64,000 nucleotides of DNA from an uncultured Planktomarina sp. (GTDB lineage: Bacteria; Pseudomonadota; Alphaproteobacteria; Rhodobacterales; Rhodobacteraceae). This document shows positions 18,220-27,980 of this stretch, piece by piece. The notes under the pieces are model-generated. The model was given only the letters and a program-made list of their open reading frames with translations. It was not told the DNA's origin and searched no databases. Numbering within the stretch: position 1 is the first letter of the stretch; each line of letters opens with the position of its first letter. The translations under genes were made by a program, and so were the position numbers. The stretch lies in NCBI GenBank assembly GCA_905182455.1, contig CAJJBJ010000002.1, forward strand, positions 1-64,000. Reading direction: 5' to 3'.

Positions 18220-19315
18220 GATCCAATTCATCCCCGCCGTTACCTCAGGCTTTAGCCCCGAAGGGGCAGAGCAAGCACTCATCATCGGCTATTCGATAGC
18301 TCTCAGTCCAAAACCACATGAACCTTATGGCTGGCATGTCGACGCTGCGATCGATGGTGCAGAGGTTCATGTGGATATGGAGGTGATGGTCTGGTCTGAC
18401 ATCGTAAGACGCTGGATGGCCAGCTGTATTTTTGACACCCATATCCAAATACTGCGTCTTTGGAGCTGAAACACCACACCAGCTTTGTTGCAACCGATGT
18501 GTTTTTTAGGACCCTGTTTTCATTCTCATTGAAGATCAGATGGCCCGGCAGGTCTTTGAAGAGTTCAAAACCGATCAGCGCAGCCCACCTGTGGTGAATT
18601 TGGTGGCTTTTATCCGCCTTCCCGCACCGATGCCGCGGCCGTTTTGCTCAAAACAAGGGCCAGTGTCGCCGGCATTCGCGTGTCGATCTCCACTTTGACT
18701 CAAAAGCGGGCGGATTAGATTTTGGCCAATACCGCGCCGCCTGATCTCGCTTCGAAGATTATGACCACCCATGACCAGTTGACCGTTGAGATGTTTTAGC
18801 CCGCAGAGATGGTGGATAAAGTGGCTATATTCTTTTTGGCTGGCCATGAAACCAGCGCATTAGCCCTGTCGTGGGCCCCGTATTTGATGGCCATGCATCC
18901 GGAGTATTAGGTCCAAGTGGCGTAAGAGTAGGTGGCGCTGGCGGCTGAATAGTTTTAGGATGTACGCAAATTGCGTGTGACCCGAGACGTGTTTAGAGAA
19001 ACCCTGAGGCTTTACCCGACGGTGCCAATGATGGTGCGTGAGACGGTGCAGCAGGAGAGTTTTCGCGGGCGCCTTGTGGCGCGTGGCAGAGCGAGAATGG
19101 AAAACCTGCCAACGTGAGCCCTATATTTTCTTCTCAGTGGGGCAGCGTGTCTGTACAGTCGCCGGTTTTGCGATGGTGGAAGAGGCTTTGTTGCTCGCAA
19201 GGCTCTGCGCGGCTTATGAGTTTAATCCGGTTGCGGAAAACATCCCGCAACCGGTGGCACATCTTACTGTGCGCTCCAAAATGGTATTTGGCTACAGCTT
19301 ACGCCGCGGGAGTAA
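18220..19315 (+). pseudogene. Degenerate cytochrome P450
   Basis: Fragments in changing frames add up to one P450 with about six internal TAG/TGA/TAA codons and several indels. Recognisable parts in order: a DGAEVHVDMEVM B/C region (near 18350), MARQVFEEFKTDQR and FIRLP (near 18540-18620), the I-helix FFLAGHETSALALSW with oxygen-binding AGHET (18825-18875), the K-helix ExxR as RETLRLYPTVPMM (near 18995-19035), and the heme loop FFSVGQRVCTVAGFA with the Cys ligand (near 19125-19180). The end NGIWLQLTPRE plus TAA at 19313-19315 is the normal P450 C-terminus. The 5' boundary is approximate. It cannot make a functional enzyme and is an old pseudogene. Confidence 0.9.
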
Positions 19316-20001
19316 TATTTTGTGGTAGCAAACGGCCTGCGTCTTTGCGGGCAAAATTGCGCATTTTAGGGCCGTGTTCCGTCAAAAATGCCGCTGCACG
19401 CTCAGGGTCTTTGCGCGACAGTTCAAAAACCCAAGTGGCCACAGCCTTTTGAATGGATGTGTTTTGATCTTCCGCAAGGCTTGCCGCCCAACCGAGAACC
19501 TGTTCGCGAATGGCCAAATTTTCAGGTTTAGGATTACGGTGTTTGGTCCAAGGCAACGTGATCGTCAACGCGGCACGCCGGGTCCACAGATGTTGGCTTT
19601 GTGTCCAAGCTTCAACCTCGTGGATCCGTGACGGATTAGAGGTCAACCGGCGATGACCGGCTAAGCAAAAATGATCTGAAATCGCAGGACAATCCACTTC
19701 AGTCCAACCACGTTTTGATCAGTGTCCAAGCGGCGTGATCATCTGGGCGAATGCGGGCTTGGATCAAAAGCTTGGTCGCACAGATCCGTGCTTCATGGGC
19801 GTTACTGTCCCACAGTTCTGAAGCCAATTGCAGGCGCTCATCGAGCGGCAGATCTTGGCGCCACAGGCGGGCTTGATCGTCTAAAACAGGGTTAGTTAAG
19901 CCCCAATAAGAGCGGTCAACCTTGTGGTAGGCGCGCATCTCAACGGCTTTACCCGGTACTTCGTGGATTTGCAGCGCAACGATTGCATCTTCGATCAGCA
20001 T
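19299..20001 (-). pseudogene. DNA alkylation repair protein (AlkD-like HEAT family), frameshifted
   Basis: An AlkD-like DNA glycosylase-family protein of about 230 residues made of HEAT-like helices, which would excise alkylated bases. The first frame covers 19699-20001 and ends ...TLIKTWLD stop. The second (to 19299) continues with VDCPAISDHFCLAG, WTRRAALTITLPWTK and FARKDAGRLLP. Dropping one base from the TGGTTGG (minus) at about 19703-19710 joins them as KTWWTEVDCPAISDH. Only one lesion is present, so this may be recent or a sequence error. Its 3' end overlaps the P450 remnant convergently by 17 bp. Confidence 0.85.
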
Positions 20002-20148
20002 ATTTCTCAGCCTTATAGAGTTGATTTGGCGCGGCCTGGATCAGAGGGGATTTATCCACCCCCTGTCGGTCTTGCCGATGGCCATGAATGTATCAAACGG
20101 GCTCAAACGTCCACCCTATTACGTAGCTATAGTTTGCTCAGGCGTGTT

Positions 20149-21971
20149 TTATTCCACTGTGACTGATTTTGCCAAATTGCGCGGCTGATCCGCATCTGTG
20201 CCTTTTGCCACGGCAGTGTGGTAGGCTAAGAGCTGTGCCGGGATCGCGTATAGGATTGGTGCAATCAGTTCAGGTGTAGCAGGCATGGTCAATGTGGACC
20301 ATGTGCCATCGGATGCTGCATTAAGCCCATTTTGGCACGACAGTAGCAAAACCTTGCCTGAACGCGCCATAACCTCCTGCATATTGGAGACGGATTTTTC
20401 GAACAATGAATCCATTGGCGCCAAAACCACCACAGGGATTTTTTTATCGATCAAGGCAATTGGGCCATGTTTTAGCTCTCCAGAAGGGTACCCTTCAGCA
20501 TGTATATAGCTAATTTCTTTCAGTTTAAGTGCGCCTTCCATGGCGATGGGATACATTGCGCCGCGACCAAGGAAAATCACGTCCTGTGCGGTGGCCAATT
20601 TGCGGGCCACTTTTTGCACGGCTGTGTCTATGCCTAAAGCTTGGCTCACCAGTCCCGGGATGCGGTTTATATCGGAGATATACGCTCTATACTGCGCCTC
20701 GGAGATTACGCCCTTGGCATAGGCAACTTTTATGGCGAGCAGGGCTAGAACGGTGAGCTGTGCTGTGAAGGCTTTGGTGGAGGCAACGCCAATCTCAACA
20801 CCGGCATGCAGTGGCAAAACCAAGTCACTTTCCCGCGCGATTGAGCTTTCGGGCACATTGACCACCGATATAATTGTGGCATTTTGCGAGTCATATAGCG
20901 CAGGGCGGCCAAAGTATCTGCGGTTTCGCCAGATTGGCTGACAAACAGGGCGCTGGTGCCGGGGGCAACGGGAGGCTCGCGGTAGCGAAATTCTGAGGCG
21001 ACATCCACTTCCACCGGTACGCGGGCGATCTTCTCAAACCAATATTTCGCTGTTAAAGCCGCGTAAAATGCAGTTCCACAGGCTACCATGGTCAGCCGTT
21101 CGATGGATGCCAGATCAATATCATTGGCGGGCAATTCAATATTGGTGCCATCCGCGATTATGTAGTTTTGCAGCGTGTTCTTGAGCACTGAAGGTTGTTC
21201 GGCAATTTCTTTGGCCATGAAGTGCTTATAGCCAGCTTTATCAACACGTGCGGAATCTATGGCGATTGTGCGGGTTTCCCGATTGGCCAGTGCGCCGTTT
21301 TTATCGGTGATTTCCACTGATTTCCGCGTGAGAACGGCAAAATCACCTTCATCCAGATAGGTGATACGATCTGTCAGAGGCGCCAAGGCGATGGCGTCTG
21401 AACCCACATACATTTCGCCATCCCCGTGGCCAATGGCCAGAGGTGAGCCTTTGCGGGCGGCGATCATCAGGTCTTCTTCACCGTGAAAGAGAAAGGCCAG
21501 AGCAAAGGCGCCTTCTAAGCGGACGACTGTTTTTTGGGCTGCAACCCTTGGGCTATCGCCCTGCGACAGGTGATATTGCGCCAAAAGTGCTACTGTTTCA
21601 GTGTCGGTATCGGTCTTATAAGGAAGACCCAATTGCGCCAATTCTTCGCGCAGCTCTTTGAAGTTTTCAACAATGCCATTGTGGACGACGGCCACGGACC
21701 CGGCTTGATGTGGATGGGCGTTTTTGGTGGAGGGCACGCCATGGGTGGCCCAGCGGGTGTGGCCAATGCCAGACTTGCCAGCAAGCGGCTCATGAACCAA
21801 AAGATCTGACAGGTTCACCAATTTACCAACCGCGCGTCGGCGCTCAAGTTTGCCGTTGTTGATTGTGGCAATGCCTGCACTGTCATAGCCACGATACTCC
21901 AGACGCTTCAGCGCCTCAACCAAAATGGGAGCTGCTTGGTGTTGTCCTAAGACGCCGACTATTCCACACAT
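20149..21971 (-). CDS. glmS: Glutamine-fructose-6-phosphate aminotransferase (2-nt frameshift)
   Basis: GlmS makes glucosamine-6-phosphate from fructose-6-phosphate and glutamine, the first step to UDP-GlcNAc for peptidoglycan and LPS. MCGIVGV gives the N-terminal nucleophile Cys1, after which the glutaminase domain runs to about residue 240. The first SIS domain has VACGTAFYAALTAKYW and FVSQSGETADTLAALRY. The frame breaks just after ALRY and resumes as NATIISVVNVPESSIARESD in the next frame. The junction holds TATAT (minus strand, about 20892-20897), so an extra AT explains it. The second SIS domain and the C-terminal DQPRNLAKSVTVE are intact. It starts 4 nt after glmU, so they form an operon. 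Confidence 0.94.
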
Positions 21972-21975
21972 GCTG

Positions 21976-23322
21976 CTATTCCTTCTTCGCGGCCTTGATG
22001 GCACGTAATTTTTTCATCAATTTTACGGCCAACCAAGTTTTGTTTTCTTGCTTGGCCCGTCCAATAGCCAGATCGCCAGCGGGCACATCGCGCACAATCA
22101 CTGATCCGCTCGCGGTCATGGCTTCTTGTCCCACAGAGACGGGAGCCACCAGCATGGTATTTGAGCCAATAAAGGCATCTTCCCCGATGCTTGTGTGATG
22201 TTTCATCACCCCGTCATAGTTGCAGGTCACTGTGCCCGCGCCGATATTGGCACGCGCGCCGATGGTGGCATCGCCAATATAGGATAGGTGGTTCACTTTA
22301 GCCCCTTCGGCCAGAAGGCTCGCCTTGATCTCAACAAAATTCCCAATCTTCACATCTTCTGCCAATTCTGCACCGGGGCGCAGGCGGGCATAGGGACCCA
22401 CGACGCAGCCACGGGAGACATGCGCCCCTTCCAGATGTGAAAAAGCGCGAATGCGCGCGCCTGTTTCCACGGTGACACCAGGGCCAAACACTACATTTTG
22501 CTCCACAATTGCATCGCGGCCAATATAGGTATCATAGGAGAAGTGCACAGTTTCAGGAGCAGGCATGGTGACGCCATTTTTCAAAGCCTCAGCCCGGCGT
22601 TGGGATTGAAACTCATATTCAGCTTGCGCCAGATCCACCCGGCTATTGACGCCAAGGGTTTCTGATTCTGTACATCGCACAACTTTGCAAACCGCACCGT
22701 GTGCCACGGCTTTGGCCACAATATCGGTGAGGTAATACTCGCCAGACGCATTTTCATTATCGATTTCACTAAGTAATTCAAACAACAGTGGTGCGGCGAC
22801 GGCCATCACGCCACTGTTGCACAGGTTCATGGATTTTTCCGCATCAGAGGCGTCTTTAAATTCAACAATACGCTTTAAATTGTCATCATTCGTGATTAAG
22901 CGACCGTAACGACCGGGATCTTTGGCCTCAAATCCAAGCACAGTGACCGCCGAGTGGGAGAGACTGGCGCTCAATGTTTCCAAAGTCTCGGCCTGAATGA
23001 GGGGAGAATCTCCGTACAGAACGATGACATTTCCTGTGAACCCCGCCAAAGCGTCACGGGCCTGATCAACCGCATGGCCGGTGCCCAATTGTTCTGTCTG
23101 GAGGATGATTTCTGCGTCCGAGTTGTGATTTTGAACCACGTCTCGCACCGCATCTGCGCCATGGCCTGCTATGATTATGCAGCGTTCCGGATCCAAAGAT
23201 TGGCCTGCAACCATGGTGTGAACCAACATAGGGGCCCCGGCGATTTCATGCAGGACTTTGGGCAAATCAGACTGCATCCGCGTGCCTTTTCCTGCAGCTA
23301 AGATGACAAGAGCAATACTCAT
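21976..23322 (-). CDS. glmU: Bifunctional UDP-GlcNAc pyrophosphorylase / GlcN-1-P acetyltransferase
   Basis: GlmU acetylates glucosamine-1-phosphate and uridylates it to UDP-GlcNAc. The N-terminal nucleotidyltransferase domain starts LVILAAGKGTRMQSDLPKVL (UTP-binding loop). The C-terminal left-handed beta helix has hexapeptide repeats (about residues 245-430) including GARIRAFSHLEGA, LRPGAEL and the acetyl-CoA region GTVTCNYDG with NTMLVAPVSVG. The 448-residue length is normal. It is the upstream partner of glmS, so two consecutive steps of amino sugar synthesis are co-transcribed. Confidence 0.96.
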   Translation of the reverse strand: MSIALVILAAGKGTRMQSDLPKVLHEIAGAPMLVHTMVAGQSLDPERCIIIAGHGADAVRDVVQNHNSDAEIILQTEQLGTGHAVDQARDALAGFTGNVIVLYGDSPLIQAETLETLSASLSHSAVTVLGFEAKDPGRYGRLITNDDNLKRIVEFKDASDAEKSMNLCNSGVMAVAAPLLFELLSEIDNENASGEYYLTDIVAKAVAHGAVCKVVRCTESETLGVNSRVDLAQAEYEFQSQRRAEALKNGVTMPAPETVHFSYDTYIGRDAIVEQNVVFGPGVTVETGARIRAFSHLEGAHVSRGCVVGPYARLRPGAELAEDVKIGNFVEIKASLLAEGAKVNHLSYIGDATIGARANIGAGTVTCNYDGVMKHHTSIGEDAFIGSNTMLVAPVSVGQEAMTASGSVIVRDVPAGDLAIGRAKQENKTWLAVKLMKKLRAIKAAKKE

Positions 23323-23441
23323 AAGAGGGATCTAAGTCCTTTATTAAACGATTAAGTCCTTTTAAGGGTATAGGGGAATTCGACAAGCGGTTTTGCACAG
23401 TTTGGCGAATTGCATCGATGCGTAACAAAAGAGGCGATAAT

Positions 23442-24110
23442 ATGCTCAAACCCTGTGTGGTTTTTGATCTCGATGGCACGCTTGCCGACACCAGCGGTGA
23501 TTTGCTGAAAGCTGCCAATGCTTGTTTCCGGGGTTTGGGCTTGGATGATTTGCTGCATGCGCCAGCTGACAGCGGCATTGCGCTGCGCGGTGGCCGTGCC
23601 ATGCTGACGGCTGGATTTGAGCGGGCCGGTTGGCAGGATATGGCCGAGGTGGACCGACAATACCCGGTCTTGTTACAGGCCTATGCCACCGACATCGCCA
23701 CGTTGACGGTGTTTTATCCTGGCGCTTTGGCTGCGGTCGCCAACCTAAGGCAGGCCGGATATGTGGTCTCAATTTGCACCAATAAGCCAGAAGGCCTGGC
23801 GGTGCAGCTGATGGCGGCGCTTGGGGCGACGGAGGCCTTTGATGCTTTGGTGGGGGCTGATACCTTGCCGGTGCGCAAACCTGATCCGGCGCCTCTTTGG
23901 GAGGCGGTCGACCGTGCGGGTGGGGATCGCGGCCGGGTTTGCTTGATTGGTGACACCCTAACAGACCGCACCACCGCTGCGAATGCCGATGTGCCTTCGG
24001 TGCTTGTGACCTTTGGCCCGGGCGGCGGTGATATGGCCGCTTTGGATCCGGCGGCGCTGCTGCATGACTTTGCGGATCTGCCTAAGTTGGTGGCTCAGCT
24101 GATCGGCTGA
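23442..24110 (+). CDS. gph: HAD-family phosphoglycolate phosphatase-like
   Basis: A HAD hydrolase of about 222 residues. Motif I is VVFDLDGTLADT with the nucleophile Asp, motif II is SICTNKPEG, the motif III Lys is in RKPDPAPLW, and motif IV is CLIGDTLTDRTTA. These fit phosphoglycolate phosphatase, which removes the 2-phosphoglycolate produced by DNA repair or oxygenation. Substrate assignment within the subfamily is by similarity. The start at 23442 (MLKPCVVF) has AGAGG 7 nt upstream; an ATG at 23418 would add 8 residues. Divergent from glmU. Confidence 0.85.
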   Translation: MLKPCVVFDLDGTLADTSGDLLKAANACFRGLGLDDLLHAPADSGIALRGGRAMLTAGFERAGWQDMAEVDRQYPVLLQAYATDIATLTVFYPGALAAVANLRQAGYVVSICTNKPEGLAVQLMAALGATEAFDALVGADTLPVRKPDPAPLWEAVDRAGGDRGRVCLIGDTLTDRTTAANADVPSVLVTFGPGGGDMAALDPAALLHDFADLPKLVAQLIG

Positions 24111-24119
24111 GACAATAGG

Positions 24120-25409
24120 TCAAACAGGGGCTGCGCCTCGGTTTTGTCCAACGACATGACGGCCAAGGTGGAGGGCATCGCTGCGCGCCTGACCCAAGAC
24201 AGGCCCCGCATAGGCGTGGAATTTTTCTTCCAATTCGCCCTGTGTGGGGGGGGCTGCTGCATCCCATTTTGGCTCAAACCAGCCTGATTTTAGAATGTCA
24301 CCTGCGTGGAGCGTGATCTCGGCGCGCGCCATGCGTTGAAGCGGGAATAGGCGGTTGGCGTAATTATCCTCGTCCATGCTCAGCACCGCTGAAAGTCTCT
24401 GCACCTCGGGATCCCCCAAAGCCTCATCGGCCACATGCTGCGGCATTACCGTACCGTGTACTAAGGCCAAAGCGCAGGGGAATGAGGTGGAATATTGCGC
24501 CTCTTCAGTGGTTATGGCGTTTTTCTGACCGAGCCGCACCGCCTCATGGAAAGAGACAATATGCAGGCCTGCGACGTCTTGACTGGAAAACTTGTGACGG
24601 GCTTTCAAGTCGAGAACCGCCGCAATCGGCCCCTGTGCCCAACGGCAGACGGGGTAAGGTTTGAAATATTGCTGCAAGATGAGCCAGTCAACGCCAAGAT
24701 CTTGCCAATGCTCTGTTTGCAGTGTGAGGGCAGGGGCGCCAGTAAAACCCGCCTTGGCCATTCGCGCGGCCGAGACCCCACACATAGCACCCCAGCCTGA
24801 GCCATCTTTGACCATGGTGGGATGGTCGATGCAGCGCATCATTTGACTGCGCGGCCCATGGTATTCGGCAATGCCCATCGCATGGGCCGTTTGAGCGCGA
24901 TTCAACCCCATCATACGCGCGGCCACCCCGGCCACCGCCACCGCCACCCAAGCACCCGAAGTATGGTAATCTGGGCTGGTGGTGTGCTGTGCCAAACCGG
25001 TACGACAGGCCAGCTCATAGCCCAATGTCAGGGCGAGCAATAAGTCCCGGCCAGAGAGGCTGCCCACCTCCTGCGCCACAGCGTAAATTGCAGGTAAGAT
25101 CCCACAGCCTGCATGGCCTTTGGCCGGGTTGAACCCATCATGCGCATCGAGCGCGTCAATGGTCATGCCGCCCGCCATTGCCACACCTGCAACAGACCCG
25201 CCGCGCCCGTCAAAAATCAATGGTAAAGGCCCGCTCATGTCCAGCACCGCATAGTCGCGCGCAATCTTTGACAGTCGCGTGGTGGTCCCGCCTGCGGCCA
25301 CACCAATCAGATCTAGCAGGCAGAGTTTGCTTTGCTGGCGCACCTCATTTGGAAGGTCCTCCCAGCTTAGTTGAGCGATGGTTTCTAAAATATCTACACC
25401 CTTGGGCAT
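24120..25409 (-). CDS. MmgE/PrpD family protein
   Basis: A roughly 429-residue member of the MmgE/PrpD superfamily (2-methylcitrate dehydratase, cis-aconitate decarboxylase and relatives). Typical segments are CLLDLIGVAAGG, GMTIDALDAHDGFNPAKGHAG near residue 90, MRCIDHPTMVKDGSGWGAM, and KPYPVCRWAQGPIAAVL. No prpB or prpC genes are near, so methylcitrate metabolism is not supported, and the substrate is unknown. AGGAGG lies 7 nt before the ATG at 25409 and decides the start. It is divergent from an aminotransferase gene 36 nt away, which may be functionally linked. Confidence 0.85.
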   Translation of the reverse strand: MPKGVDILETIAQLSWEDLPNEVRQQSKLCLLDLIGVAAGGTTTRLSKIARDYAVLDMSGPLPLIFDGRGGSVAGVAMAGGMTIDALDAHDGFNPAKGHAGCGILPAIYAVAQEVGSLSGRDLLLALTLGYELACRTGLAQHTTSPDYHTSGAWVAVAVAGVAARMMGLNRAQTAHAMGIAEYHGPRSQMMRCIDHPTMVKDGSGWGAMCGVSAARMAKAGFTGAPALTLQTEHWQDLGVDWLILQQYFKPYPVCRWAQGPIAAVLDLKARHKFSSQDVAGLHIVSFHEAVRLGQKNAITTEEAQYSTSFPCALALVHGTVMPQHVADEALGDPEVQRLSAVLSMDEDNYANRLFPLQRMARAEITLHAGDILKSGWFEPKWDAAAPPTQGELEEKFHAYAGPVLGQARSDALHLGRHVVGQNRGAAPV

Positions 25410-25445
25410 CTGCTGTCCTCCTGGTGTCGTCAAATTGCGCCAGTT

Positions 25446-26723
25446 GTGGGCAAATTCTTATCTGTTTGCGACATCCCAGTTCTAAGGCCATTGATTTTGC
25501 CAGAGCGAAGACCAAACCTTGTTTTTATCACTGATATATTCCGCGGTAACTTCACCCAGCAAGAACCCATACCTGACGAGGCTATTGCCGCCGCTCTGAC
25601 AGTGCTTAAACATGGGCGGTTGCACCGCTATAATGAGGCCGAGGGAGAGGTGGCGGAATCCGCTTTGCTGGAGCTGGAATTTGCGGCGCAAATGGGCTCG
25701 AGATATTGCCTTGCAGTGGCCTCTGGCGGCTATGCTTTGGCCACGGCCCTGCGTGCAGTTGGGGTGAAGCCCGGTGATAAAGTTCTGACCAATGCCTTTA
25801 CACTGGCGCCCGTACCGGGGGCGATTGCATCTGTCGGTGCGGTGCCAGTCTTTGTGGGGGTGACAGACGGCTTGGTGATTGACCTAGAGGATTTGGCCGC
25901 CAAAGCTGGTCAGGCGGATGTGTTGATGCTGTCGCACATGCGCGGCCATATTGTGGATATGGATGCCTTGATGCAATTGGCCCAGGCCCATAACCTATTG
26001 GTCATTGAGGATTGTGCCCATACCATGGGCGCAAAATGGGGGGATACCTGGTCGGGACGCTCAGGCGTGATTGGCTGTTATTCGTGTCAGACTTATAAGC
26101 ATGTGAACTCTGGCGAAGGCGGGCTTTTGATATGCGATGACGATGAGATCATGGCACGGGCCATCATGCTGTCGGGCAGCTATATGATCTATGCCAAACA
26201 CCGTGCGGGCCCACCACCTGAGGCTTTTGAAGCGGTCCGGTTGGTGACACCTAATATCTCTGGGCGCATGGATAATCTGCGCGCTGCAATTTTGCGCCCA
26301 CAACTGCGCCGGTTGGACAGCCAATGCCAAGCTTGGAATGATCGCTATCACGCGGTGGATAGCGCCTTGGGGCAGGTGGCGGGTTTGACCCGGGTGAAGC
26401 GGCCGCAACAAGAGAAATTTGTGGCCTCCTCCTATCAATTTTTGCTGCTCGACTGGTCAGGCGACGCGATCCGGGATGTGGTGGCGCGGTGTTTGGCGCG
26501 CGGTGTTGAGCTGAAATGGTTTGGCGCGGTTGAACCCGTTGGCTTTACCAGCCGATACGACAGTTGGACCTATGCGCCCAGCAGCCCGATGCCTTCCAGT
26601 GATCGAGTGTTGCATAGTATTATCGATATGCGTTTACCGCTGACGTTCTCGCTGGAAGACTGCGTGATGGTGGCCCGAATTATAGGCGAGGAAGTGACCT
26701 TGGCGTTTGCGGCTTCTGGGTAA
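25446..26723 (+). CDS. DegT/DnrJ/EryC1/StrS-family PLP aminotransferase
   Basis: A 425-residue PLP enzyme of the sugar-aminotransferase superfamily. The N-terminal substrate/cofactor region has AVASGGYALATALRAVGVKPGDKVLTN. The PLP-ring Asp is in VIEDCAHTMGA, and the Schiff-base Lys is in SCQTYKHVNSGEGG. The C-terminal part contains SGRMDNLRAAILRPQLR and VELKWFGAVEPVGFTSRYDSW. The family makes amino sugars or related products, but no nucleotide-sugar genes are adjacent, so the substrate is unknown. The GTG start at 25446 is uncertain; a start near FRGNFTQQEPIP is possible. Frame is intact. Confidence 0.82.
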   Translation: MGKFLSVCDIPVLRPLILPERRPNLVFITDIFRGNFTQQEPIPDEAIAAALTVLKHGRLHRYNEAEGEVAESALLELEFAAQMGSRYCLAVASGGYALATALRAVGVKPGDKVLTNAFTLAPVPGAIASVGAVPVFVGVTDGLVIDLEDLAAKAGQADVLMLSHMRGHIVDMDALMQLAQAHNLLVIEDCAHTMGAKWGDTWSGRSGVIGCYSCQTYKHVNSGEGGLLICDDDEIMARAIMLSGSYMIYAKHRAGPPPEAFEAVRLVTPNISGRMDNLRAAILRPQLRRLDSQCQAWNDRYHAVDSALGQVAGLTRVKRPQQEKFVASSYQFLLLDWSGDAIRDVVARCLARGVELKWFGAVEPVGFTSRYDSWTYAPSSPMPSSDRVLHSIIDMRLPLTFSLEDCVMVARIIGEEVTLAFAASG

Positions 26724-26785
26724 AATCTAGCATAGCAGCGCTCTACGCACGCAAAGACTAGACAAGTCCCCGCAAATTTGCATAA

Positions 26786-26803
26786 ATTGAACAAGCGTTC
26801 AAT
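26786..26803. promoter_or_regulatory. Palindromic operator upstream of ivd
   Basis: ATTGAAC-AAGC-GTTCAAT is a perfect 7-bp inverted repeat with a 4-bp spacer, ending 13 bp before the ivd start codon. Its GAAC(N4)GTTC core looks like operators of TetR-family regulators of acyl-CoA catabolism. A repressor bound here would block the leucine degradation operon. The regulator gene is not in this window. Confidence 0.6.
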
Positions 26804-26816
26804 AATTGGAGTCACC

Positions 26817-27980
26817 ATGTTCACAGCCTCAATGCGTTTTGACCTCGGTGAAGATATTCACACCCTGCAAGAGCATGTGCACCGCTTTGCGCAGGATCAG
26901 ATCAAGCCTCTGGCCGCTGAGGTGGATCGCAGCAATAAATTCCCGGACCATTTGTGGAAATCTATGGGCGATATTGGGGTTTTGGGGGTAACCGTTGAGG
27001 AAGAGTTTGGCGGCGTTGGCCTAGGGTATTTGGCTCATACGGTTGTGATTGAAGAGATTGCACGGGCTTCGGCCAGTGTGAGCCTGTCCTACGGCGCGCA
27101 TTCCAATCTCTGCGTCAATCAGATTCGATTGAACGGCACCCCGGAGCAAAAACAGAAATATTTGCCTAAATTGGTCTCGGGTGATCATGTGGGCGCGCTG
27201 GCCATGAGTGAGGCCGGGGCTGGCTCGGATGTGATCTCGATGAGTTTGCGCGCGGAAAAGCGCAATGGCTATTACCGTTTGAATGGAAATAAGTTTTGGA
27301 TCACCAATGGCCCTGATGCGGATGTTTTGGTGGTTTATGCCAAGACTGACCCTGAAGCTGGATCTCGTGGATTGACCGCCTTTTTGATTGAGCGCGACAT
27401 GGTTGGATTTTCCACCAGCGCACATTTTGACAAGCTTGGGATGCGCGGCTCGAATACGGCTGAGCTGATTTTTGATAATGTGGAAGTGCCGTTTGAGAAC
27501 GTATTGCTGCAAGAGGGGGCGGGCGCCAAGGTTTTGATGTCTGGCTTGGATTATGAACGTGTGGTGCTGGCTGGAATTGGTCTGGGCATTATGGCGGCCT
27601 GTTTGGATGAGGTGATGCCCTATGTGGCTGAGCGCAAGCAATTTGGACAACCCATTGGAAACTTCCAGCTGATGCAGGGCAAGATCGCCGACATGTACAC
27701 AGCGATGAATTCGGCGCGCGCCTATGTTTATGAGGTGGCCAAAGCCTGTGATCGCGGAGAAGTAACCCGCCAAGACGCTGCGGCCTGTTGCCTTTACGCG
27801 AGTGAAGAGGCCATGAAGCAGGCGCATCAGGCCGTTCAAGCTTTGGGCGGAGCTGGCTTTTTGAATGATGCCCCTGTGGCGAGATTGTTTCGGGATGCAA
27901 AACTTATGGAAATTGGGGCTGGTACCAGCGAGATACGACGTATGCTGGTCGGCCGTGAATTGATGGGGAAAATGTTATGA
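26817..27980 (+). CDS. ivd: Isovaleryl-CoA dehydrogenase
   Basis: Acyl-CoA dehydrogenase of 387 residues that oxidises isovaleryl-CoA to 3-methylcrotonyl-CoA with FAD, passing electrons to ETF. FAD/substrate motifs [16 protein letters not shown] and KFWITNG are present. The catalytic Glu is in [13 protein letters not shown], the position used by isovaleryl-CoA dehydrogenases rather than the usual later position. [11 protein letters not shown] and [16 protein letters not shown] close the family pattern. The ATG at 26817 has GGAG upstream. First gene of the leucine degradation operon; the frame is intact. Confidence 0.94.
   Translation: MFTASMRFDLGEDIHTLQEHVHRFAQDQIKPLAAEVDRSNKFPDHLWKSMGDIGVLGVTVEEEFGGVGLGYLAHTVVIEEIARASASVSLSYGAHSNLCVNQIRLNGTPEQKQKYLPKLVSGDHVGALAMSEAGAGSDVISMSLRAEKRNGYYRLNGNKFWITNGPDADVLVVYAKTDPEAGSRGLTAFLIERDMVGFSTSAHFDKLGMRGSNTAELIFDNVEVPFENVLLQEGAGAKVLMSGLDYERVVLAGIGLGIMAACLDEVMPYVAERKQFGQPIGNFQLMQGKIADMYTAMNSARAYVYEVAKACDRGEVTRQDAAACCLYASEEAMKQAHQAVQALGGAGFLNDAPVARLFRDAKLMEIGAGTSEIRRMLVGRELMGKML

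Noticed and set aside
27021-27839. A 272-codon frame antisense to ivd
   Set aside because: It lies wholly within a conserved gene in a shadow frame, with composition of a complement and no domain.
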